From: Bimastos eiseni
Lineage: Eukaryota; Annelida; Clitellata; Crassiclitellata; Lumbricidae
Direction: 5' to 3'
Assembly: GCA_959347315.1 (NCBI GenBank)
Contig: OY365814.1
Coordinates: 4,900,864-4,964,863 of the forward strand
DNA: 64,000 nucleotides
Shown here: piece after piece, positions 55,365 through 64,000 of the stretch
Numbering within the stretch: the stretch's first letter is position 1
Layout: the number at the start of each line of letters is the position of its first letter
Notes under the pieces: generated by a model
What the model saw: only the letters and a program-made list of their open reading frames with translations
Told to the model about the DNA's origin: nothing
Database searches by the model: none
Translations under genes and position numbers: made by a program

Positions 55365-55475
55365 GCAAAAAAACACGGTAGCTGTGAACGTATTTTGGAC
55401 ACTGCTTAGCTTAAGTCGTATAAATCGTTATTATATGCATATCAGTCAGAATATATATAAATTCGATAGCTATAC
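55365..55475. repeat. Dispersed-repeat fragment matching 20130-20235
   Basis: GCTGTGAACGTATTTTGGAC with ACTGCTTAGCTTAAGTCGTA corresponds to 20150-20195 (ACTGTGAACGTATGTTTGAC, ACTTCTTAGTTTAGATCGTA). 20130-20235 flanks the right end of the palindromic Tc1/mariner relic, so this is probably that family's outer sequence. Confidence 0.55.
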
Positions 55476-56212
55476 AGCTTCTACCACAGATATGTGCGAA
55501 TAACATTGCAGTTAACGTCCAACTAGAGTTGATTTATTTTCATATCAGAAACAAACTTCCTGTCAGAAGTTCTCGTGTGCCCTGGTGAAATTGCTTGAAT
55601 GAAATGTGCCACTGAAATCGCAATTAATGTCCAATTGTATCCAAAAATGTCCAAGGTTAAATATGTGCCTATGAATAGGCGCATAAAGGTTTTGGTTCCC
55701 ACATACGGAACTGTTTCTTTGATAGAATACTTGCGTGAAGTTGCTCAGAACATAAGCATCTAAACATAATTATTGGGTTTCACTAAAGCGCTACAAGACT
55801 CTCATTTTTAAAAATATTGACTATAAAGATGTAAATTTAGCGCTATATAACGACTTAGATCGCATTACAGTCAATCTTGTGAAAACACTTGCCCTCATGT
55901 TTAAAAAAAACAATTTTAACCAAGTGTGACCTGCGCGCTGACGTCGGCGCGCTTTTGTCCTTGCGCTCTTTTGCCTTGCTCGCAATTGTCGGCGCGCATA
56001 ATTTTATGTCGGTGCGCGTTTGCCCTGCGCGCTTTTGTCGGGTCACCCATAGAAATATTTAGGTTACGCTGTGCTGTGTGGCATTCCATAATTATGTCGC
56101 ACAGCACAAGGAGCTCTACCTAATAACATGACACTTATCAATTGCGTAACGCTTAGATGATTATATACATGCAAAAGCTAGTATTCCAACGTGACATATG
56201 CGCACACTGTGT

Positions 56213-56450
56213 CAGTGTTGTATGGTCTCGAGACAGTGTCTCGGTCTCGTGACGTCTCGAGACAGTTTTTTAGTGTCTCGGTCTCGGAAACCTGCTGTCA
56301 CGGTCTCGGTCACGGTCTCGAGGTAATGTCTCGAATTTTTAGAAACTGTCTTGAAGCTAATGTCTTATTTTGTCTCGAACAAGCGGTCTCGATAAGCTTC
56401 GCGTTAGCTGTCTTAAAATTTTGCGCTAGAAACTGAAACCAGAATTTACG
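56213..56450 (+). mobile_element. GTCTCG-rich miniature element, copy 1 (one end)
   Basis: Starts CAGTGTTGTATGGTCTCGAG and continues in TGTCTCGGTCTCG-type repeats. It matches the reverse complement of 61640-61826 over about 190 bases. No second end is found, and a 10-bp hairpin (AACCAGAATT/AATTCTGGTT, 56437-56469) lies at the break. Confidence 0.75.
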
Positions 56451-57100
56451 AGAAACGGTAATTCTGGTTAACTCGCGAGTCACATGATACTGAAATCAAT
56501 TCAATTGTCTTAAAATGAAAAAATGTCTGAGAGAGAACCTGAAATTTGCGTTTACGCAATTTGAAGTTAGACCTATTGACAAACAATAGCTATTGGTTAT
56601 TTGTTTTGTCATTGATGTAAAACCACCATAACCGAAACTTCAAGTTTCTCGGGGTTAGTAATAATTATGAAGTGTGTTTTATTGCAACTACTTTAAATGT
56701 GACTTTATAAATTTGCCTTTTATAACTTTTTGAGGCGTTGAATGTTTTTTGACCATCAAAAATCGGTGGTTACACTCATTAAACGTGATACAACTTTTGT
56801 TCTGTCTAAAATATTTCAGTAAATTCTGACAGTTGTATGTAAATATGAATTTGTGTTGAGCAAATAAAATTTCAACTAATATTTCTTACATTTGGCCGAA
56901 AAATTAGCAAACTTTTTGGATCGCCCTGTGTATAAAAGGTTTTTAATATTATACTTGTGTGATACATGTCACAGTCTGCATGCATAAAGTCATAATTACA
57001 CGCATACATACACACACGATGTGTGAGCGTACATATGTCAATATATATATAATGTTCTCTAATAATGGCGGTTACGTTAATTTAGAGATTTTAGACCCTC
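56451..57100. other. Intergenic, nothing recognised
   Basis: No frame or repeat of note except the short TA run near 57045. Confidence 0.3.
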
Positions 57101-57104
57101 AGAC

Positions 57105-57720
57105 CGGTGTAGGAGGCTAAACTGACTCCCGGATAAATTAACTCCCGGAGTGTATTGTGCCTAGAGTACACTGACTACGGAGCTAATTGTTCCTAGGATA
57201 AATACACTCCACCCCGAGAATAATACTGGGGAGTTAATTTTGCCTAGGACCAACTGACTTCAGGGGAGCAAATTATCCTAGGATAAATTGACACCCAAGG
57301 CTAATGCAATGGGAAATGTTAGGATTCATAGGATAAATTGACACCCGGGAGTTAATTCTTCCTTGGACAAATTGACTCCTATACCGAATGCAATAAATGA
57401 GTTAATTATTTCTAGGACAATTTGACTCCCGAGGAGTTAATTCTACCTAGGACAACTTGACCTCCGGGGTGATAATCTTGATTAGGAAAATTGACTTTTT
57501 TACCTAATGCAATAGGAGAGTTACTTCTTCCTGGGACAAATTGACTCCCGGGGAGTTAATTCTTCCTTGGGTAATTTTACTCCCATATCTGTTGCAATAG
57601 GGGAGTTAACTCTTCTTAGGACAAATTGACTCGAGGAGAGTTAATTCTTCCTAGGATATATTGACCTCCGGGGAGCTAATTCTTCTAAGTATAAATTAGA
57701 TCACATCCAGGGAGCTAGGG
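57105..57720. repeat. ~33-bp minisatellite (GGACAAATTGACTCC unit)
   Basis: About 17 diverged units of roughly GACAAATTGACTCCCGGGGA plus GTTAATTCTTCCTAG. Some units carry instead CCTAATGCAATAGGAGAG, giving a partial longer-period order. Confidence 0.92.
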
Positions 57721-60555
57721 TATCTGTGGCTTTGGACATTGGTCGGACTAAATTACTAAATAAATGCAGCAAATGTGGAAATGACATTAATTGGTTTGAG
57801 TACAAAACGCTAAACTGATGTGAAAGACATTCACACCTACGAAGTTTTTATGGTGATCAATCTGTTACACCACTTTGAACTTGCACCATTTGCTAAGTCT
57901 TCTTGTTACTTTTGATGAGTTAAGTAGAGGATTGAATTATCAAGTCAAAAGTTATATCCTTAGTTGTTGTATATTATTGTTGTGATTACACTAATTTCTT
58001 CACCAGTTAAGCTGAATCTTTATTATCTTATGTTTGTATGTAACACTGTGATGCACTTTGATCTCGTGAAGTCTATTACTGATTTCACATGATTCAAATT
58101 TCTTTGACTTTTATATATTTTTCACACGTTAAAACTAGCCTTCTATCTTATATGTGTCACTTGTTTTATTCAACAGACTGATTATAATTATCATTAGTCG
58201 AAAGCATAACAATTTAACATTTTGACATTTTGACTCATTCAGAGAGGGGGTAATGTGAACACGGAGGGGGTAATCTGAAATCGATTTCAGCTTACCATGG
58301 GGTAACTTGAAATGGGGGTAACTTGAAGTCTTCACACCGGCTCTGAAGAGTTATTCAAGAATAAACTATAAGACAAATGGGCATTTGCACTCAAGTAAGT
58401 AAGAACATCTGTTTGTCCATAAGAATAAATGGCTCTCAAGCCTCTGTCGCGAATATTACGGTATTTCTTCGCCGCCGGTTGTTGAACGCCAGTTACTCCC
58501 TGTACTATGGTAGTCTCTTGTTTCGAACAGTCCATTCTTAACCATCGATAAAACGCCACAGTGTTGGGTGAATGCAGTGAAGAAGAGATTGCCGACCGTT
58601 ATTCCAACCTTCACATAATATGATGCTCGTTCGTGCAATGCCATCGCCAGCAACTTCCATTTGATTCCATCACTCAGTTATGAAAATCGGAGGATAGTAT
58701 CAATTTATGTTTCCACGCCCCTCTGATGACGGCCGCGAATATAGGTCAATGTACGTTCAATGTTCAATAGATCGGTTAACAACCGTTCTATTTGCTGTCT
58801 GTACTATCACGAGGCCAATATATTTAGACAAAATAATAATTATTATGCTAGAAGATATATATTATAAATATTAAGTCATTACCATTCGTCAGCGGTGTTC
58901 ATAACTTCCTAGTATACCTTGCACCTGCAGAAGGTAGGCCATTTTCTATATGTTAGGAGGTAAACCAGGTAGGCCCAACAAAAGCATGGGACTTGCGAAA
59001 ACCCGATTGATAGTACACGATAAGACTATTTATTTATTGATAACATAAAGATTATAAAAGTGAAACCGTCTAGTTAATTTTAATATTAATTTCATAAAAT
59101 CTTTCGTTTCAGAAGTTATGCTTGAAACTGAACGTTTCTTTTCCTAGGTATGCAGGATTGCATACCTATGGATATGGGGATACATATATGCAAGTATATA
59201 TTAGGTACAGTGAAAGTTTATATTACATGAATTTTGGTAAGCGTGAATGTTGGTATGCGGGTATGTAAGTAAAATGTGGTAAGCAGCACCCACGTAATTA
59301 ATAAAGATTTCAAGTTAAATAGGTCTAGGCCTACTGCTTCAGACAGAGGTCGAACAACGCGATCGGAGTCACGAACGGAACTCATATAATTCCGATTAAA
59401 TGCAAGGTTTAGAATGTATCTTTTTATGCACGCATCATGGCTTTACCGGCTGTTCACTGTCAGCCAAAGGACGATGGGCTGGGCGGTGACTATGAGGAGT
59501 ACTAAGCCAAGTATGACGTCCAACTTTATAGATCATAGATGGCATAGCCAACAGCTATATTTCACTGATGAATTTTGCGGTGGTCTAGTGCTTAGCGTGC
59601 AAGTGAACGGATCGGTCGGTCTTCAGTCCACGCCTGGTCATAAAATTAATGCTTTCAATAGTCCTACACCACCTGCGTCCATTAATCATCAGACCTGTTG
59701 GAGCACCTTCTATGGGCAGATTAGATGGCGATGGAGTGGACTGGTCATTCGTCCTCTTTGTCAGTGGTTGAGAAAGTGAAGATGGCCATTAGATTGCAAT
59801 CACGGCTGACATACTCCCGAGTTTTGTCTACTTAACTCCCCAGTGAAATAACTGTTTATGCAACGCATTAATTTACCAAAAGGAGCTATATAGATGACTA
59901 CATAGTAGTCTCATCAAGAAAACACACGTGTCTGCCCTGGTTCAACATGTCTGAGCCAGCCTACCACCATTGACTCATCTAGTTAGGCCTATATCATATC
60001 TGCCACTCTGACAAAGTGATCAGCTTAAAATGACATCTAACTAGCCCCTCTGAATATAACTAGAACCGAAAGAGGCGCTGTGTAAATCCTGAGATGCGGC
60101 ACCAAACGAACATAATTTTATGTGCAACATACATAAATATTCTTTTCCCACAAAACATACGTGAATAGCCCGCCTCACACATCCCAGTGCTAAGGCGATG
60201 CTGTGATGACGCATGTATGGAGGAAATAACCCGCAATAAACAAGTGAAGGCGAGCGATCGATATCGTCTGAGATTGAGAACGAGCTGTAGTCTACATAAC
60301 AATAGAACTTGCTTTCTTTAATGTGATGAGACTTGTTGGAGGCAGCGATCTGCGATTAGTTTGGAAATGAAATCTGTTATTATGATCAGAAAATGATATC
60401 TCGCCTCTAACAAAACCCTTTCGTTTGAGCAAAAGCTGTTACTTCCTGTTTCAACATAGCGCCGTATATCGATCGCTTCATGTATAGTATCACATCTGAG
60501 AATTATGTAGCGCCTCATTCAGTACTGGCCATTCATCCCAGCGTGACAACCTCGA
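57721..60555. other. Intergenic, no supported gene
   Basis: GGGGTAA-C/T-TTGAA is repeated four times at 58248-58330. A plus-strand ORF of 121 codons (59414-59779) has no recognisable family or splice context and low protein-like character. Minus-strand ORFs at 58135-58653 and 60060-60302 are also unsupported. Confidence 0.3.
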
Positions 60556-60564
60556 GGAAATGAT

Positions 60565-60870
60565 AGAATCTTCAGGCAAAGAAGGAATGAGGGTGGGAGT
60601 CCGACTGCAGATCGAGGACGTCTCGATTCCTTCCTGAGACGACTGAGGGAGCCTCCAGTATCTTCTATCCCACGTCGGCACCTCTGGCTGCTGATGCCCT
60701 TCACCTTCGAACAGTAATTAGTGCTGATGCCCATGTTCTAAGACATTTCTATCCACCGATGACAAAGCCATTTAAAATTTTCGGTCTAGACCGCATCCTT
60801 TCCTTTCACAAATTAGGGAAGAGAGATGTTTTGTGTCTAGGGAATTGTTCAGCCGATATCAAATAGCAGG
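60565..60870 (+). pseudogene. LINE C-terminal fragment
   Basis: 'GRLDSFLRRLRE' (60610-60645), then after a shift 'LRTVISADAHVLRHFYPP' (60700-60755) and 'LDRILSFHKLGKRDVLC'. It resembles the end of LINE polyproteins with R-x-x-x-L-L-R-R, then H-V-L-x-x-L-x-P-P before a Y-x-L-R-x-R motif, the latter being lost here. Weakly preserved. Confidence 0.4.
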
Positions 60871-61371
60871 CCTACTTTGGTATTTCTAGGAGACATCAGC
60901 CAGAGGGTGGCATATTGAGTTGCAGATATATTTAGGGCTTGGTCATGTTAAGTTCTTAGGTCTTGTACTGAATGTAGAGCAGCAATATGAAGCCAGCGTA
61001 GGACATCAGCCATGCAATAATTTGCTAAATATGGTGAGGCAAATTTGGAAAACTATAAAGGGAATAATGATTAACAATTAGTCAGTTAACGACATCATTG
61101 CTATTAAGCACGTGTAAAACAATGAGTTAATGACGGATCTCCAAGCTATTGTCAAATCCAACAATACGTATTTCGCTGTGATCGGCCCAACTCTGATATT
61201 TACAATCGTGGGCTTTAATTGTCATAAATATATATCTAGAAGAACACATTTGTATTACCATGCGTAATTATGTAGGCTTTTAGCGGAACTACGAAGGAGG
61301 TTCAATGTGGTCTGCTTTCCCAGCTACGGATGACATACCGATGAACCGCTATGTGGCCACCATATTGGTGA

Positions 61372-61826
61372 CAGTGTTGTATGCAAGACTTGAAACTTCA
61401 AGACCAAGACGAGACCGAGACAGTGATGTGCCGAGACCGAGACCGAGACAGTTAGGTACCAAGACCGAGACCGAGATCAAGACACTAGGTTCAAGACAGT
61501 AGGAGACAGTAAAAGACAAGTTATCCTATTTAAAATGGTGTATAATGCTAATGTATCAGTTTTCGGGAATAATGTTTATTTGTAATTTCAATTTTAAACT
61601 TACAATGCATATAGTACAAATTCCTAAGAACTGTTTCTATATTGCCGCGCAAGATTTTAAGACAGTTCACGCGAAACTTATTGAGAGCGCTTGTTCGAGA
61701 CAGAACAAGACATTCACTTCAAGACAGTTTCTAAAAATTCGAGACACTACCTCGAGAACGAGAACGAGACAGCAGGCTTCCGAGACCGAGACACTAAAAA
61801 AACTGTCTCGAGACCATACAACTTTG
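61372..61826. mobile_element. GTCTCG-rich miniature element, copy 2, with 8-bp target duplication
   Basis: Left end CAGTGTTGTATGCAAGAC. Right end read inward CAAAGTTGTATGGTCTCGAG. Flanking octamers ATTGGTGA (61364-61371) and ATTGGAGA (61827-61834) match at 7 of 8. CAG start and 8-bp target fit a hAT-type miniature element of 455 bp. The sub-terminal regions are made of GAGACCGAGAC repeats. ORFs across it are artefacts of that repeat. Confidence 0.8.
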
Positions 61827-62258
61827 ATTGGAGATCGGCTTGGCTGGAACACACAATCTATCCAACATCTTAATCGATATGTTCAGTGAGGCACAAAAGA
61901 TATTATCGAATCAATCGATTTCTACGACTTTACATGAACGAAATAACCTCTCATCAGATTGCCTTGACCTTGTTTGCACGTGACCGATTCGGTTAGTCTA
62001 GGCTAGCAGCAACACTCTTGATGCTTTAGTTCATCCGTAACTCTCTGTCTGTGACGATTATCGACCGTATCCATCCGTTTGAATGGATGTGTGTCTCTGT
62101 CGTTGTCTCTATTTCCGCACTTCTCTGTTGCACTCACTAGTTTCTGTGTGGTCTAAAATCGACTAATATTGACGGGACGCAAATCGACCGTTGAAAACAT
62201 CGCTGAGAAATCAATGGCAACAAAGTAGTTAAGAAATAGTTAAACTACAATATTGAAA

Positions 62259-62394
62259 ATGGCGCTCGTACGATGTATAACACTTGGATGGAAAACCAGT
62301 GAACGCGTGCAATCGATTTTAAAAGAAGAAAGTGTTTCTTGTACTGAAAGAAACCCAGAATATGTAGCTATCTTTGATTGGTTAGGTATTAAAA
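62259..62394 (+). CDS. Possible first coding exon, unidentified
   Basis: ATG in a good animal context (GAAAATGGCG) opens a frame 'MALVRCITLGWKTSERVQSI' then 'LKEESVSCTERNPEYVAIFD'. A possible donor, TTAG|GTATTA, is at 62395. Unspliced, the frame stops at 62432 (57 codons). No family recognised, and no downstream exon paired with it. It lies upstream of and on the same strand as the secreted-peptide gene but need not belong to it. Confidence 0.25.
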
Positions 62395-63109
62395 TAAGTC
62401 TTTATGATCAGATCATGATACTTCGCCTTTAACCAAAGCCCCTCGCGAGAGCAACAGCTGAAACTGCGCCATTCGCATGATTCGCTATAAAAACCACTTG
62501 CTTTGTGTCGTCTTACAGTGGTGAGGCGACTCTTACCTGACCAGGTGCACCAAGTCCTTACAACTGAAGCACTATTTCACGAGAATGGTAATATCGCTTC
62601 ATATCCTCGATAGAAAGATTTTCAAATGCATTGTAAGATGCATTATATGCAAATAACTGGCCACGCGCCTTCGTATGTATTGTTAAACTGAAAGAAAGGT
62701 TGAACTAAAGGTAGAGGAGAGTTGAGCTGGGCAGCGGAGAGGGCGAATTCCGATGACTAAGTGAATTGAAGCTTTCCTGATAGGTCTTGCATTGGAGAAG
62801 TTGGGAGTAAATGAGATTGGGAGTAAATGAGAGATAATCAGTATTACTTCTTGGCCCCAGTGGTATCTGTTTGTGGCTGTTACGAGGGTAGAAATGGCTT
62901 TAGCTGTAGAAGTGAGGTAGTTGATGCGCTTGAAGGTGTGCTCAAGGCGCCTATGGAAGCTTGGATGTATTAACTGAACCATTGGTTACTTGTATAAAAA
63001 TGACCTGTGTCAGGTGATAAATGATGCACGAATGCCGAGGGTGTTGAAACGCGTGGAATTATGATTTGTATAATGTGAAAATGTTAAACTTCAAATTGTA
63101 TCTTTTCAG

Positions 63110-63158
63110 ATGAAGAAAGTCGTTTTCGTGAGCCTTTTCATGCTCCTGATCATCCAGA
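63110..63158 (+). CDS. Secreted short peptide, signal-peptide exon
   Basis: An acceptor (TTGTATCTTTTCAG) is followed at once by ATG, and 49 bases encode MKKVVFVSLFMLLIIQ plus the first base of the next codon. A donor, CAGA|GTGAGG, follows. The sequence is a classic signal peptide: two lysines, then a run of 13 hydrophobic residues. The start is set by the acceptor; the 5' UTR must be in an earlier exon. It joins in phase to 63799-63914. Unspliced, the frame would stop after 22 codons, which argues for the splice. Confidence 0.55.
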
Positions 63159-63798
63159 GTGAGGCAATTTCTCTTTAATACTGCCGCATAGTTAACAGCT
63201 TCGGCTGTTTCTATTTAAATTGAGGCCGATGAAGTGTCTATTTCGATGACCATCATCCCTAAGTGTAAAGATAGATAAAAAATATTAACGCCAAAATAGC
63301 ACACTACACCACGTGAATTTTTAGTGAGAAACGAGTACAGTGGTTCAATTATTCTTCTCTTAAAGTACAAATACGACCGCAAAAAGCAATTAACCTGCTG
63401 AAATTAACATTCTAATTCATTTTCCATGGGAAGACGGACTGGATGAAAGTTGACACAATGCTTCGCGGAAACTCGAAGTCTACTGAGATCTATTGAGCTC
63501 ACTCGGTTCGCACAACTTCACTGAGTCAACGAAACCAAACGGTCACCTGCTTTGGCGTAATTAAGCAAAATGACAAAGTGATGTTTGATTATCAAAACAT
63601 CTGCCACGAAGATGAATTTATTGGAATATGAAAAGCTTGAAGTTATAGCACTTTCTCATCAATTGCAAAACCGTTGCAAGACATGAAAATGAAATATAAT
63701 AATAATTGTGTTTAACTCATCATCTCTTTACCGATTCGTTAGCTAGACCGATTCAAAGATAGTCTGCCACATGCACAAGTTTGTCTTTTTTATACCAG

Positions 63799-63914
63799 GT
63801 CTGGCGTCTGTTAGTTCTCTATCGCAGAACCAACTGTATTATGTGCATGGACAGGTCTTCCAGACCATGCAAATAATATACCACATCTGGAGACATCTCA
63901 ATCGCAACTCGTAA
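63799..63914 (+). CDS. Secreted short peptide, terminal exon
   Basis: Acceptor CTTTTTTATACCAG, then 116 bases. Joining the A of exon 1 with GT gives a Ser codon, and the frame runs 'SLASVSSLSQNQLYYVHGQV' and 'FQTMQIIYHIWRHLNRNS' to TAA at 63912-63914, for 54 residues in all. SLA-SV gives a plausible signal-peptidase site, leaving a ~35-residue cysteine-free peptide with a basic, amphipathic C-terminal half. It could be an antimicrobial-like or signalling peptide; nothing proves either. The intron is 640 bp (63159-63798). The two splice sites and the phase fit are the evidence. No homologue known to me. Confidence 0.5.
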
Positions 63915-64000
63915 CTGTCATTGATTTGCTGTACTTCAGTATAGCGCCTTTTCGCTTGACCTCTGCTTAACTGAGGTTCTTTACAAATCTCACTATAATT

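Noticed and set aside
56437..56469. Hairpin AACCAGAATT/AATTCTGGTT as a terminator
   Set aside because: Intrinsic terminators are a bacterial feature. Here it is just a short inverted repeat at the edge of a broken element.
59414..59779. 121-codon plus-strand ORF
   Set aside because: No recognisable domain, signal or splice sites. Length alone is not enough in 64 kb.
61305..61889. Arg/Glu/Thr-rich ORFs
   Set aside because: They cross the GAGACCGAGAC repeats of a miniature transposon and end at its borders.

Overview
The window is animal nuclear DNA, about 60% A+T, with no operons, ribosome binding sites or long intact genes. It is mostly transposable-element debris with a few short coding exons. 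The remaining proteins and repeats suggest a marine invertebrate: a TRADD-N-like exon, an NHL beta-propeller exon, CR1/Rex/RTE-type LINEs, long-TIR Tc1/mariner elements, hAT elements and a tRNA-derived SINE. The palindrome TAGGCCTA occurs at least 17 times where about one is expected. An echinoderm or hemichordate is my guess; the sequence does not prove it.

Layout. 0-5.4 kb: a TRADD-N-like exon, a 1.07-kb Tc1/mariner relic with ~250-bp inverted repeats, two LINE tails, a broken copy of part of an NHL exon, and the intact NHL exon, all on the + strand. 5.4-13.4 kb: a second Tc1/mariner relic, tandem duplications, a foldback-like structure of inverted arrays of ~37-bp repeats, an unrecognised minus-strand exon, ATT microsatellites and an RTE-like LINE. 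14-24 kb: a CR1-like LINE inside a hAT-like element with an 8-bp target duplication, a 56-bp minisatellite, a palindromic pair of transposase 5' ends, SINE copy 1, a CR1-like LINE tail, an LTR-like region with tandem hairpins, and a 44-bp near-perfect palindrome. 25-32 kb: another LINE tail, two hAT transposase relics, SINE copy 2, a TATA/Inr/DPE core promoter, and two non-autonomous DNA elements with clear ends.

34-43 kb: a ~1.6-kb CACT microsatellite, CT-rich satellite, and an old ~1.5-kb duplication whose second copy carries SINE copy 3. 43-49 kb: two diverged minus-strand copies of an unidentified cysteine-rich gene. The second is split by a 1.04-kb hAT-like insertion. Between them lie unidentified minus-strand ORFs and a Ty3/gypsy fragment. 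50-55 kb: a CpG-dense block, then a 3.4-kb minus-strand LINE with a PHD finger just upstream of its endonuclease. 56-64 kb: two copies of a GTCTCG-rich miniature element (one with an 8-bp target duplication), a minisatellite, a LINE tail, a possible first exon, and a two-exon gene for a predicted 54-residue secreted peptide.

How the genes may work together: TRADD-N, NHL and possibly the helical exons at 43/48 kb are the kinds of module used in invertebrate innate-immune or cell-death proteins. That link is inference. No rRNA, functional tRNA or CRISPR was seen. All exon boundaries come from splice-site reading alone.
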